Shown here in pieces: positions 14,300 through 24,000 of a stretch of DNA of 26,287 nucleotides (position 1 is the stretch's first letter; each line of letters starts with the position of its first letter). Source of the DNA: GCA-002779465 sp964596535. Lineage in GTDB: Bacteria; Desulfobacterota; Desulfobacteria; Desulfobacterales; UBA2156. The stretch is taken from contig CAZQUR010000041.1 in NCBI GenBank assembly GCA_964596535.1, forward strand, positions 1 to 26,287, read 5' to 3'. The position numbers were made by a program, and so were the translations under genes. The notes beneath the pieces are model-generated. The model worked only from the letters and a program-made list of their open reading frames with translations. It did not search any database and was not told the DNA's origin.

Positions 14300-15220
14300 T
14301 CAGGCGGTTTCATTGACCGCGCGTTCTTCCTCCAGGGCAGCGACGGCACCGGCGATGCGGTGCATGATGGTGGCCGTCGGGGCGGCGGCGTAGGCATCGA
14401 TGAACGCCCGGCCAATGTCGCAGGTTTCGGCGATCGCGGGATCTATGGGAATGGACCCAAGAAAGGAAACCCCCATGTCCTCGGCGATCCGTTTTCCCCC
14501 GCCGGCGCGCAGGATCAAGGTGACTTCGCCGCAATTGGGGCAGACGAAGCCGCTCATATTTTCCACCACACCGAGCACGGGCACGTGGAGCTGTCGGCAA
14601 AAGGTGATGGATTTACGGACGTCCACCGCGGCCACCTTCTGGGGGGTCGTGACCACCACGGCACCATCCAGGGTCCCGATGAGTTGGCAGACCGAAAGAG
14701 GTTCATCTCCGGTCCCGGGCGGGGAATCGATGATCAGAAAGTCGAGATCCCCCCAGATCACGTCTTTGAGAAACTGCTTGATGACCCCCATTTTTAAGGG
14801 GCCGCGCCAGATCACGGCGTCGTCGGGGTTTTTCAGTAAAAACCCCAGGGACATGACCTTCATGCCGCCGGTTTCAACGGGAAACAAGCCTTCTTCACAG
14901 CCTTGAAGATCCACGTGTTCGAGTCCCAACATGGTGGGGACACTGGGACCGTGGATATCCACGTCAAGGAGACCGACTCGTTTTCCCGACAAGGAGAGCG
15001 CGGTGGCCAGGTTCACGGCTACGGTGCTTTTCCCGACGCCGCCTTTCCCGGACAACACCACCACCTTATGGCGGATGCGGCAGAGCCGGGACTGGAGTTT
15101 CCTTCTGTCTTGAAATTCTTCCTCGCTTTCGTCTTTCTTGCGTTTGGATGCCGAACAGTTGTTGTCTCCACAGGTGTCGCAGGTGGTCGGTGCGCCCGCT
15201 TCATGGTCTATTTGTTTCAT
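14300..15220 (-). CDS. Mrp/NBP35-type P-loop ATPase (iron-sulfur carrier)
   Basis: The 306-residue protein opens with a Cys-rich N-terminus (TCDTCGDNNCSASK, about 13-26) as in cytosolic NBP35-like members. It then has the deviant Walker A SGKGGVGKSTVAVNLATAL (57-75), GLLDVDIHGPSVPTMLGL, SPPGTGDEPLS and a late CPNCG pair that bridges a [4Fe-4S] cluster between subunits. Relatives assemble or deliver Fe-S clusters; in Desulfovibrio, Mrp-like ATPases belong to the orange-protein complex. It is the last gene of a minus-strand set with a radical SAM enzyme, a DUF5320-like protein and a NifX-like protein, which supports a metal-sulfur cofactor role. Confidence 0.92.
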   Translation of the reverse strand: MKQIDHEAGAPTTCDTCGDNNCSASKRKKDESEEEFQDRRKLQSRLCRIRHKVVVLSGKGGVGKSTVAVNLATALSLSGKRVGLLDVDIHGPSVPTMLGLEHVDLQGCEEGLFPVETGGMKVMSLGFLLKNPDDAVIWRGPLKMGVIKQFLKDVIWGDLDFLIIDSPPGTGDEPLSVCQLIGTLDGAVVVTTPQKVAAVDVRKSITFCRQLHVPVLGVVENMSGFVCPNCGEVTLILRAGGGKRIAEDMGVSFLGSIPIDPAIAETCDIGRAFIDAYAAAPTATIMHRIAGAVAALEEERAVNETA

Positions 15221-15253
15221 CTCCTGGCTCTCCCGTTGTTTGTGATTCTCACT

Positions 15254-16207
15254 TTACTGGAACCTTCTCAGATAAAATCGATCCCCCTGGTATTCCACTT
15301 CGGCGATATCCCCCCGGTCCATCATCCGTTCCACGAGGGACCAGGAAACTCCGGCCCGGGATAGGAGTTTATCGACGGCCTTTTTCTTCATGGGATGGAC
15401 AGCGGTGATATTCAAAATGTCTTTTTCCACATCCCCTGTTAATGCAAAAGCATCCCCTTCATATCCGATGAGGTATTCCACGCGTGCGACTTTTTCCGTA
15501 AGTGTTTGATAGGCCCGATTAAGATGTTTTTCATCCGGAGCCTGAACCCGTTTTTCGGCCGGCGGGCGGGTCGGAACGGCCAGGTAAGCGATCTTCGGCT
15601 TGACTTTGAAGAGAAAATCGGCGATTTCTCGGATATGGGATTCTCCGTCGTTGATGCCTTCGACGAGCATGGTTTCCGTCACCAATTTTCCCGAAAAACC
15701 TGCTGCAAAGGCAAGGATTTTTTCCCGGATGCCTGCTGGATCCAGTGCTTTGTGGGGGCGATTGAGCTTTCTCCAAACTCTTTCGGAAACGGTATCGACT
15801 TTCAAGGAAACCCAGTCCGCTTTGGCAAGGTCACTGCGCACATCCCGGCGCCATAAAAGGGAGCTGTTCGTGATCACGCCGACGGGGACCCCCAGCCTTT
15901 TCAACAATTCGATTTCTTGTCCCAGATGGATATCCAGGGTGGGTTCCCCGTCCGGTACAAAGGTGAGATAATCGACCCGTTCCCCGGCTTTTTTCGTCAT
16001 GGCCAGCCGGCTTTTCACGTCCTGGAAGATGTTATCCGGTGGATAGAAGCGCCGGCGATCCGCCTCCAGCTGCGTTGTTTTTCCCACCTGGCAATAGACG
16101 CAGGAATAGGTGCACACCTTTGCCGGGATGTTGTTGATTCCCAGGCTTTTTCCCAGGCGCCGCGACGGTACCGGTCCGAAAGAATAACTGCAATGGGTTG
16201 CGATCAT
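15254..16207 (-). CDS. Radical SAM protein (GPVPSRRLG family)
   Basis: From the ATG at 16207 the protein has 317 residues; a GTG at 16237 is the alternative but its ribosome site touches the codon. The N-terminal FGPVPSRRLGKSLGINNIP is the signature of a common radical SAM family, followed by Cys32-x3-Cys36-x2-Cys39 (CTYSCVYC), the [4Fe-4S]/SAM site, and DYLTFVPDGEPTLD (the GEP-like SAM contact). The C-terminal 70 residues (DIAEVEYQGDRFYLRRF) look like a small winged helix. The reaction is not known. Neighbours with NifX- and Mrp-like functions point to cofactor or cluster assembly. Confidence 0.88.
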   Translation of the reverse strand: MIATHCSYSFGPVPSRRLGKSLGINNIPAKVCTYSCVYCQVGKTTQLEADRRRFYPPDNIFQDVKSRLAMTKKAGERVDYLTFVPDGEPTLDIHLGQEIELLKRLGVPVGVITNSSLLWRRDVRSDLAKADWVSLKVDTVSERVWRKLNRPHKALDPAGIREKILAFAAGFSGKLVTETMLVEGINDGESHIREIADFLFKVKPKIAYLAVPTRPPAEKRVQAPDEKHLNRAYQTLTEKVARVEYLIGYEGDAFALTGDVEKDILNITAVHPMKKKAVDKLLSRAGVSWSLVERMMDRGDIAEVEYQGDRFYLRRFQ

Positions 16208-16301
16208 TAGGGGGTGTTGCACGGCGGCTTTTCGCACCTCTCTTTCCGACCGCGCCGGGGATAAAACGGCGCGGCCGGCACAAAGGGTCTTCCGAAGGAT
16301 T

Positions 16302-16697
16302 TCATTTGGCGGCGCTTTCGCTTTCCATTTTGGCGAGACGCGTTTTGATGAAATCCAACTCCGACTGCAAGGCCTCGGCCTGGCTTTTCAACGCCTGTTT
16401 TTCCCGTTCCGGATTGGGCGTTGAATACGGCGCCGGGTAGCCGGAGGGTGCAGCATATTCTCCGAAACGCATCCAACCTGGCAGACCGCTGGCATGATAC
16501 CTGTGACGCCATCCCCTGCCGCCGCCGGATCCGAAACCCCGGTTCCAGGATCCGCGACCCCTTCCGAAACCCATTCCATACCCCCGGCCGGAAACGGGGT
16601 TGGCGTATCCCGGCATTGCGAATCCGGCGCAGTAGCCGGCCGCTCGGCCGCTCATGGCGCCCATTCCCACAGGTCCTGTTCGATCGCCTCTTGGCAT
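16302..16697 (-). CDS. DUF5320-like Gly/Arg-rich protein with C-terminal coiled coil
   Basis: The start MPRGDRTGPVGMGAMSGRAAG and the repetitive Gly-Arg-Tyr-Trp middle (YGMGFGRGRGSWNRGFG) are typical of the small DUF5320 family. The last 35 residues (NPEREKQALKSQAEALQSEL and on) form a clear coiled coil. The function of the family is unknown, but it is regularly found beside NifX/MTH1175-like and Mrp-like genes in anaerobes, as here. AGGAGG stands before the ATG. Only one cysteine (CAGF, about residue 24) is present. Confidence 0.82.
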   Translation of the reverse strand: MPRGDRTGPVGMGAMSGRAAGYCAGFAMPGYANPVSGRGYGMGFGRGRGSWNRGFGSGGGRGWRHRYHASGLPGWMRFGEYAAPSGYPAPYSTPNPEREKQALKSQAEALQSELDFIKTRLAKMESESAAK

Positions 16698-16741
16698 GGT
16701 CTTTTCCTCCTTTCTTTCCCCCGAAACGGGGGCTTATTCCT

Positions 16742-17149
16742 TTATTTTTTCGCCCTGAAGGACGGATTTTCCCATCCTCCCCGTTGTCTTCCCCTGAATC
16801 GCTGCCGGCCCCATCCGCGATAACCCGGCATGCAAAACACCGCGCTGGAAAGGGTTCCCCGGTGCCACGCCCGGATGATCGTGTTTAAATCGCCGGTCAC
16901 AAAAGGGATGATCCGGATGCCGTACGCGCGGATCAGCCCGTGCATCTGCCTTGAAATCGCGCCGCAAACCAGGGTGTCGACGCCGAGTTCCACCAGGCGA
17001 AGGGCCTTTTGCAAAAGCGGGTGTTCCGGCAGCGTTTCCTGCATTTCGGCGATCGCCTCTCCCGCCGTGGTTTCGATGACATGAATCCGCCGGGCGGTGT
17101 CGAACACCGGGGCGATACGGTTGTCCCATTGGGCAAATGCGGTTTTCAT
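16742..17149 (-). CDS. NifX/MTH1175-like dinitrogenase iron-molybdenum cofactor family protein (orange-protein-like)
   Basis: The ATG at 17149 gives 135 residues starting MKTAFAQWDNRIAPVFDTARRI, the usual opening of this family; upstream extension to 17221 would cross the promoter below. The core has GVDTLVCGAISRQMHGLIRAYGIRII (about 54-79, family hallmark: VCGAISR) and a Gly/Arg-rich tail GYRGWGRQRFRG. Relatives bind Fe-Mo, Mo-Cu or Fe-S clusters; orange protein of Desulfovibrio carries a Mo-Cu-S cluster. It is first in the set with DUF5320, radical SAM and Mrp genes and lies directly behind a sigma-54 promoter. There are few cysteines, as in orange protein. Confidence 0.87.
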   Translation of the reverse strand: MKTAFAQWDNRIAPVFDTARRIHVIETTAGEAIAEMQETLPEHPLLQKALRLVELGVDTLVCGAISRQMHGLIRAYGIRIIPFVTGDLNTIIRAWHRGTLSSAVFCMPGYRGWGRQRFRGRQRGGWENPSFRAKK

Positions 17150-17176
17150 CTTTTTTGACCCTTGCTCTGTTGAAAA

Positions 17177-17191
17177 GCAAAACCAATGCCA
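17177..17191 (-). promoter_or_regulatory. Sigma-54 (-24/-12) promoter for the NifX-like gene set
   Basis: On the minus strand the sequence reads TGGCATTGGTTTTGC: GG of the -24 element and GC of the -12 element are exactly 10 bases apart, and it matches TGGCAC-N5-TTGC at all but one position. The expected transcript start is about 12 bases downstream, leaving a short leader with AAGGG before the ATG at 17149. The gene immediately upstream encodes a sigma-54 activator. Confidence 0.8.
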
Positions 17192-17281
17192 AACGGGTGA
17201 ATCGGGTCTTGGAAAATCCAACCGGCTGTTAATCTGTTGTTTTTTGGATTTGATGGGGACGGTTGAAAAAGGCTTATAGTA

Positions 17282-17310
17282 TCATAATCGCAACGTAAAT
17301 CGCTTCATAA
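17282..17310 (-). repeat. Direct repeats upstream of the sigma-54 promoter (possible activator site)
   Basis: TCATAA occurs at 17282-17287 and 17305-17310, and AATCGC at 17286-17291 and 17298-17303, about 90-120 bases upstream of the -24 element. That is the usual distance for enhancer sites of sigma-54 activators. The repeats are short, so this is suggestive only. Confidence 0.3.
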
Positions 17311-17323
17311 CGGAGCAATATAG

Positions 17324-18712
17324 CTACTGTTGGATCTTGCGGCGGGTGCGGCCGTTTTGTTCGGGAAGATGGATGCCCAGTTTTTTTATTTTTCGATACA
17401 AGGTGGTCTTGTGGATGTGAAGTTCCCGTGCCGCCGCCAGGCGGTTGAAGGCATTGCGCTCGAGTGCGGCGCGGATGGCCTGGGCGTCCAGGATGTCGTG
17501 GGCGGACCGGATGTCGGTGTCCGTGCCGGCCAGCGGCCCATGGGCCGTCAGTTCACTCGGGAGATGGGGGATGTCGATCTGTCCATTCCCGCAGAGAATA
17601 AAGGCGCGCTCGACGGTGTTTTCCAACTCGCGGATGTTTCCGGGCCAATCATGGGCCATGAGGAGGGAAAGGGCTTCGCCGGCGATGCCGTTTACGGCTT
17701 TTTGCTGTAATCGGTTGAACCGGGTGATGAATTGCTCCACCAGGAGGGGGATGTCTTCTTTTCTCCGGCGCAAGGGAGGCAGTTCGAGGCGCACCACGTT
17801 CACCCGGTAATAAAGATCCTCCCGGAAACGGCCCCGGCGCATCAATTCGGAAAGGTTCTGGTTGGTGGCGGCGATCACCCGGACGTCGGCGGCCTCGGAC
17901 CGGGTGGCCCCCAGCGGCTCGTAGGTTCTTTCCTGGAGCACCCGGAGGAGTCGGACCTGGAGCGCCGGGCTGACCTCGCTGATTTCATCGAGAAAGAGCG
18001 TGCCCCATTTTGCCAAAGCAAAACGGCCGGGCTTGTCCTTGTTCGCGCCGGTGAAGGCGCCGGCTTTGTAGCCGAAAAGCTCCGATTCCAGGAGCGTATC
18101 GGGGAGGGCCCCGCAGTTGACGGCGATGAAGGATCCCTGATGCCGGGGGCTCAGTGAATGGATGGTCCGTGCCACCCGCTCTTTCCCGGTACCCGTTTCT
18201 CCCAGTATTAGCACCGTACTGGGGCTGGCGGCCACGGCGGGCAGGACCTCGAAGAGCCGCTGCATCAAAGGGCTCCGGCTGGTCAGATCCCCCACATGGA
18301 ATTTGCCTGCCAGTTCCCGGCGCAGGGCTTCCACCTCGGAAAGGTCACGGAAGGTTTCGGCGCCGCCCACCACGCGGCCCTCAGTATCCCGCAAGACGGC
18401 GGCGGAAATGCTGATGGGGATGCGATTCCCCTCCGAATCGATGATGTAGGCCGATTTGCCGATGATGGGCTTGCCCGTCTTCAGGGTCTGCTGCAGGGCG
18501 CAATCGGCGCCGCACATGCTGGAACGGAACACGTCCGCGCATCGCCGGCCGACAGCTTCTTGGCGGGGGACACCCGTGATCGCTTCGGCGGCCCGGTTAA
18601 AAGACGTGATCCGCCATTGCCGGTCCACGGTGAAGACCCCGTCGGAGATACTCTCCAGGATGGCTTCGGTGGGCGCGGGGACGTTTTGCACGTCGTTTTT
18701 TTTCTTGTCCAT
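17324..18712 (-). CDS. Sigma-54-dependent activator (PAS, AAA+, Fis HTH)
   Basis: I chose the ATG at 18712 because AAGGAAG lies nine bases upstream; an ATG at 18745 touches its own ribosome site. In 462 residues: a PAS domain (about 12-125) with Cys58, Cys67 and Cys71 (RRCADVFRSSMCGADC), which could hold an Fe-S cluster or redox switch; an AAA+ domain with GETGTGKE (171-178), the sigma-54-contacting GAFTGA (218-223) and GTLFLDEI; and a Fis-type helix-turn-helix (AARELHIHKTTLYRKIKKLGI). There is no receiver domain, so sensing is intracellular. It lies directly upstream of a -24/-12 promoter and probably activates the NifX-like set, as the Orp activator does in Desulfovibrio. Confidence 0.93.
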   Translation of the reverse strand: MDKKKNDVQNVPAPTEAILESISDGVFTVDRQWRITSFNRAAEAITGVPRQEAVGRRCADVFRSSMCGADCALQQTLKTGKPIIGKSAYIIDSEGNRIPISISAAVLRDTEGRVVGGAETFRDLSEVEALRRELAGKFHVGDLTSRSPLMQRLFEVLPAVAASPSTVLILGETGTGKERVARTIHSLSPRHQGSFIAVNCGALPDTLLESELFGYKAGAFTGANKDKPGRFALAKWGTLFLDEISEVSPALQVRLLRVLQERTYEPLGATRSEAADVRVIAATNQNLSELMRRGRFREDLYYRVNVVRLELPPLRRRKEDIPLLVEQFITRFNRLQQKAVNGIAGEALSLLMAHDWPGNIRELENTVERAFILCGNGQIDIPHLPSELTAHGPLAGTDTDIRSAHDILDAQAIRAALERNAFNRLAAARELHIHKTTLYRKIKKLGIHLPEQNGRTRRKIQQ

Positions 18713-18811
18713 CCCTGCAGGCTTCCTTCGGGCTTGCGCTTCCATCTCCTTGTCTCTCTTTTTCCGAAGCGGATATTTGTTGCGGTTATCGGTTCCTCCC
18801 GTACACGCGGA

Positions 18812-19852
18812 TCAACCCGCAATCGACGATAGATATTTGTCCCGCAGCATATCGGCCATTCGGTTCACCGCGGCAAAGGCGCGTTCCACGGTGCGCTCCC
18901 TGTCCGGATTCACCAGGCAGCAGGTGGCCGGCGAGATCATCCCCTGGGCAATCAATTGCTCCCGGTCAATCCCCTTGTTCCATAAGACCTTCCAGGCGGC
19001 TTCGAGGCGCTGAATCAGTCCGGGGATTTCTTCCTGGGCGAAGGCCTCGAAACCGGTGGGCACGATTCCCCAGACAATGATCCCGCCGCGATCCAGAAAT
19101 CTCTTGATGGCACCATGATAGGAGGCAAAGATTTCCGCGTTGGTGTAAACATCCAGGGAAAGCACGTCCATGTCCATCTTGAGCAGAAAATCCCAGTCCG
19201 GGTTGCCGCATAGGTGAATGCCCCGGGGGCGGTCAACCAGGGAAAAGAAATGTTCCAGGTCGGTCTTGGCCTTGATGTCTCCGTACCCGGCCATGGCGGA
19301 AAAAAGGAATTGCAGCCCCGGTTCGTCCACGAACATGAAGGCGTTGGGATTTCGCTCTTTGAGCCGCGCCAGCTGGACGTTCAGCCGCTTGGCCATGAAC
19401 TCGAGCATGAAGGGCCGCACGGTGTCGTCAAAGAGAATGGGGCGTTCGTCCTGGTCCAGAATATTGAACCCGAAACTGATGGGCCCTTCCAGCTGCCCCC
19501 GGATGGCGGGCCGGTCGGAGAGGTCCAGGGCCAGGAACCGGTGGTACACCGCCGAATAGGTCTCGCTGATATCGAAAAAGGCCGGATCGTCGAAATGCAG
19601 GAGTACATCCTCCAGTTCCTCGGTGAATTTGTCCATGGAGAAGCGCAGGGTGCGTTTTTCCAGGTCCAGGAGAATACCGGGGAAGTGCTCGGCGGCCTGC
19701 ACGTACATGTCTTCATAATAACTGTAGTGAGGAAGCTGTGGCCAGAAGGGCACGTCCAATGACAGGGCCGTTTCCAAAGCCCGATCCACGTCGGTGTGCG
19801 GCATCACTGCCATGGCGGTGGTCAGCAGGTTGCCGGGGATTGAGGTTTCCAT
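18812..19852 (-). CDS. MetE/uroporphyrinogen decarboxylase superfamily protein
   Basis: From the ATG at 19852 (AAGGA upstream, 11 bases after the flavodiiron gene) the protein has 346 residues. The TIM-barrel features are those of the cobalamin-independent methionine synthase/UROD superfamily: FVDEPGL (164-170), IHLCGNPDW (212-220) and SPATCCLVNPDRE (307-319). His213, Cys215 and one of Cys311/Cys312 match the zinc ligands of methyltransferases such as MetE and MtaA-like proteins. It lacks the N-terminal half of full MetE. A methyl- or thiol-transfer reaction is likely; the substrate is unknown. Confidence 0.82.
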   Translation of the reverse strand: METSIPGNLLTTAMAVMPHTDVDRALETALSLDVPFWPQLPHYSYYEDMYVQAAEHFPGILLDLEKRTLRFSMDKFTEELEDVLLHFDDPAFFDISETYSAVYHRFLALDLSDRPAIRGQLEGPISFGFNILDQDERPILFDDTVRPFMLEFMAKRLNVQLARLKERNPNAFMFVDEPGLQFLFSAMAGYGDIKAKTDLEHFFSLVDRPRGIHLCGNPDWDFLLKMDMDVLSLDVYTNAEIFASYHGAIKRFLDRGGIIVWGIVPTGFEAFAQEEIPGLIQRLEAAWKVLWNKGIDREQLIAQGMISPATCCLVNPDRERTVERAFAAVNRMADMLRDKYLSSIAG

Positions 19853-19863
19853 GAAAATCCTTC

Positions 19864-21042
19864 TTATTTGAAATCGTTTTCCTTGTGCTTTTGGGCGATC
19901 GCATCGGCCAGCCGGTCCAGGGCCTGGAAATCGGCCTCTAAAGGCACCCCTTTGCACAAGACGGGCTCCAGCACTTCGACTTTCAGATTGGGGATCATCC
20001 CCGCAAGGGTTTCCACGGTCTTGCCGCCCCAGCCGTAGGACCCGATGACGGAAAGGAACCGGGCCTTGGGCCGCAGGGCATTGGCCAGCAAGGCGGCGTA
20101 CGCGGCCAGGGGATGCGGCCCGGCCAGAACCGTGGGGGCGCCCACCACGATGGTTGCGGCATCCACCAGCGCAATGGCCAGCTTTCCGATATCGGTGACC
20201 GCCAGGTTGAACAATTCCACGCCTACCCCTCGGCCGGCCAGGGCCGACACCAGGTGATCCACCATCTGCCGGGTGCTCCCGTGCATGGACACGAAAGGCA
20301 AAACGACCCGATTGTGCGGCGCGCCCGTGACCCAGTCCCGATAGGCGTCCATGATCCAGTCCGGGCGGTCGTAAATCTGGCCGTGGCTCGGGGCGATCAT
20401 CTGAATGTCATAGGCTTTGAGTTTTTCCATGTTCTTTTCGATCACTTTCCGAAACGGCATCATGATCTCGGCGAAATACCGCTTGGCGGCCTCGTACACG
20501 CGCCCCTGGTCCGTTACGAACAGGTCGGCGGTGGCGATGTGGGAGCCGTAAAAATCGCAGCTGAATAGAATGCGCTCTTCCTCCAGGTAGGTCACCATGG
20601 TCTCCGGCCAGTGCACCCAGGGGGTGTGGATGAACTTCAGGGTCTTGTCCCCGAGGGAGACGGTTTCGCCGTCTTGAACAGTGATAAAGGCGGATTCGGA
20701 AATCTTTAAAAGATCGATGAGCATCCCCTTGGCCTTGGGGGTGACGACCACTTTCGCCTCGGGAAAGCGTTCCAGCACCCGGGGGAGGGCGCCGGAATGG
20801 TCCTGCTCGGCATGGTGGGAGATGATGAAGTCGATTTTGGACACACCCTCCAGTTGGGCCATTAGCTTTTCGGCCATGGGGGGGTCCACCGTGTCGAGCA
20901 AGGCGGTCTTTTCACTCCCTTCGACGAGATATGCATTGTACGTCGTACCGTCGGGAAGGGGGATGAGCGCGTCGAAAAGTCGCCGGTCCCAATCCACGGC
21001 TCCCAGCCAGAAAATTTTTTCTTTGATTTGTCTTTTTTCCAT
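19864..21042 (-). CDS. Flavodiiron protein (O2/NO reductase)
   Basis: AGGAGG lies eight bases before the ATG at 21042, giving 392 residues. The N-terminal metallo-beta-lactamase domain has the diiron ligands: H77-x-E79-x-D81-H82 (HAEQDH), His144 (PWVHWPETM), Asp163 (SCDFYGSH) and the later His of APSHGQIY. The C-terminal flavodoxin domain starts near residue 250 (VVLPFVSMHGSTRQMVDHL) and contains GAPTVLAGPHP. This is the standard two-domain class A layout without rubredoxin. The enzyme reduces O2 to water or NO to N2O in the cytoplasm of anaerobes. It follows the RND pump gene by 28 bases, so it may share its TetR-controlled transcript. Confidence 0.95.
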   Translation of the reverse strand: MEKRQIKEKIFWLGAVDWDRRLFDALIPLPDGTTYNAYLVEGSEKTALLDTVDPPMAEKLMAQLEGVSKIDFIISHHAEQDHSGALPRVLERFPEAKVVVTPKAKGMLIDLLKISESAFITVQDGETVSLGDKTLKFIHTPWVHWPETMVTYLEEERILFSCDFYGSHIATADLFVTDQGRVYEAAKRYFAEIMMPFRKVIEKNMEKLKAYDIQMIAPSHGQIYDRPDWIMDAYRDWVTGAPHNRVVLPFVSMHGSTRQMVDHLVSALAGRGVGVELFNLAVTDIGKLAIALVDAATIVVGAPTVLAGPHPLAAYAALLANALRPKARFLSVIGSYGWGGKTVETLAGMIPNLKVEVLEPVLCKGVPLEADFQALDRLADAIAQKHKENDFK

Positions 21043-21070
21043 GTCGATACCTCCTTTTAAAGTGAGTGTA

Positions 21071-24000
21071 CTATTGGTTTCCAGTGTCCTGGACGGCATC
21101 AAAGGGGGTGGTACTTCCGGCATCGATTTTTTCCACGATTCCCATATCCCCCAATATCAAATACATGCAGGGGATCACAAGCAGCACCATGATACTGCTC
21201 GCCATCAACCCGAAAGAGGTGCTGATGACCAAAGGAATCAGTATCTGGGCCTGAAGGCTTTTTTCGAACAGCAAGGGTAAAAGCCCGGCAATGGTGGTGG
21301 TGGAGGTCAACAGCACCGCACGGAACCGGTCCCGGCTGGCCTGGGCGGCGGCTTCCCGGATGGAAAGTCCTTGTTTCCGGGCGTTTTTCAAGAAGATCAC
21401 CAGCAGGATGGAATCATTGACCACGACCCCGCCCAGGGCGATGAATCCCAGGAGGCTCGGCATGCTGATGGGGACCCCCATGAGGCCGTGCCCCCAGATG
21501 ACGCCGATCAGTGCAAAGGGAATGGCCAGCATCACGATGAACGGTTCGGTGTAGGTTCGGAACTGAAAGCTGAGCAGGATGAAAATCCCGATCAACCCGA
21601 TCAACATGGCGCCGAACATGGACTTTCGGGTGGTATTGGTTTCTTCGAGGGAGCCGACGGTTTCCAATTTCAATCCCGGATACCTTTCCTTGAATCGGGG
21701 CAGGTAGGTCTCCTGAAAAAGGCCCATCAATTCGTTGGTGTTGATCCGGCGCGTATCCACGTCGCCGCGCAGGGTCACCGCCCGCATGCCGTTGAAGCGC
21801 GCAATGCGTGCCCATCCCGTTTCCATTTCCCGGTCGACCACCGCCTGCAGAGGCACCTGTCGTCCGTCAGCAAGCACCAGGTGGAAATTTTCAACCGCTT
21901 CCAGGCTGTCCCGGTCCATCCCCGCCAGGCGGACCTCGATTTCAAAAGATTCGGACCCGACCTGGATTTCGTCGGCCGTAAGACCTTGGAAGGCCGCCCG
22001 GAGCTGGCGGCCCACCTCCGCGGCATCGATCCCCATGCCGTGGGCCCCTTCCCGCATCCGCAGGCGCAATTCGGATTTACCGGTCCTGAGATCATCGGCC
22101 AGGTTCACCACGCCGTCATATCGGCCGAACCAGTCTTTTAGATCCGTTACGGCCCGTTTCATTTCCACCAGGTCTTTGCCCCGCAGCCGTACCTCGATGG
22201 GGCGGCCCCCGGGGCCGAAGCCCGGCTCGCCCAGGGTCAAGGCAAGGACATCGGGCGGATTGCCGATGGCGTCACGCCAGGCGGCCAGGTAGGCGTCGAT
22301 CGTGCCGGCCCGCTTTTCGGCGGTCAACAGATCCACGGTGATGGTGGCCACATGGGGGCCGTTTTCAAAGGCCTCGGTATTCACATTATACTGGACATAC
22401 GCGTTTTGGACCAGATCTTTCCGGCCGGGCTGCTGCGGCTTGAATTCGGCGTTTGTCTTTTCCAGGGCGCTCAGGATGTGTGACACCACCCCTTCGGTGC
22501 GCGAAAGCGGCGTCCCCTGGGGCATCAACAGCCGGGCCATCACCACGTCGCCTTCCAATTCCGGGAACCCCTGAAACTTGATTTTTCCGGAGGCCACCAT
22601 CCCCAGGGAGAGGATCAGCAGGCCAATGACAAACCCCAAAAACGGGTAGCGCCGTTTCAGAAGGATCTCGATGGCACCGCCCAGCAGGCGGTCCCTTACC
22701 CAGGCGAAGAGAACATCGAAACGCCGCCGGAAGCGATTCGTTTTATCCGGATCAAATCGATGCATGGCATGATTGAGATGCGCGGGAAGAATCCAGAAGG
22801 CTTCGATGAGGCTCACCGCCAAAACCAGGATCAGCATCATGGGGACGACCTTCAGGACCCTGCCGATTTGACCTTCGATGAAGGCCAGGGGGCCCAGGAT
22901 ACAAATCGTCGTGATAAAGGAAGAGATGACGCCCGCGGCCACCTCTTTGGTTCCCGCCACCGCGGCGGCGGCCGGTGATTTCCCCTGCTGCCGGTGGGCC
23001 ATGACGTTTTCGGCGATGACAATGGCGTCGTCCATCAGCAAGCCCAGGGCCATCAGCAGCCCCACCATGGTGAACATGTTGATGCTCAGCCCCAGGTGAG
23101 GGACGAGGATGAACGCCCCCAGAAAAGAGACCGGCAGCCCCATGGCCACCCAGAAGGAGATCCGGATATTGAAAAACAGCCACATGACGGCAAATACCAG
23201 CAGGAGCCCCTGCACCCCGTTGGAAAAGAGCATGTTGAGGCGATCCTTTAAAATCGTCGTTTCGTCCCGGGTGGTTTTCAGTTCCATCTGTGGGTGGCGG
23301 GCCCTTTCCCGTTCCAGGAACGCCTGCACGTGACGGGCCGTCCGGGTGGCGTCCTCGGTTTTGGATTTTTCGATTTTCAACAGCGCGGCCCGCTTACCGC
23401 CCACCGTCATCTTTTCTTCATCGCGCTCGAATCGATCCTCGATTCGGGCGATGTCCCCCAGCCGGATTTCTCCCCCTTCCGGTTCGGCAAGGATCACGAG
23501 GCGTTCCAGGGATTCCGTCGTACGCCTCTGATCCCCCAGGCGGATCAGGATATCCCGTTCGCGCGTTTCGATGGTACCCAGCGGAATGTCCTTGTTCTGG
23601 GCGGCGATGCGCGCCGCCACTTGGGCGGGGCTGAGCCCGATGCGGCGCAGGCCCGCGTCGGACAGGGAAACCCGCAACTGGCGGTCGGAAAAGCCCTCGA
23701 TCTTTACCAGGGAAATGCCGGCTTCCTGCATCCGGTCCTTGAGGTCTTCACAATAGGTTTTCAGATCCGGCACACGCACAGGGCCCGAGACAAGCAGGGA
23801 CATCACCGGATCGGTCCGGCCGAGTTCCGACAGGATGGGGGGTTCCACTTCTTCGGGAAAATCATCGATGGCCTCGATTTCGGTTTCGATGTCGCGTAGA
23901 AAGGTCTGGATATGGCCTTCCGGGCGCATTTCAACGACAATCAAGGCGAGCCCTTCCCGGGCATCGGCGCGGACTTCCGCCACAAAATCCACACCGTCGA

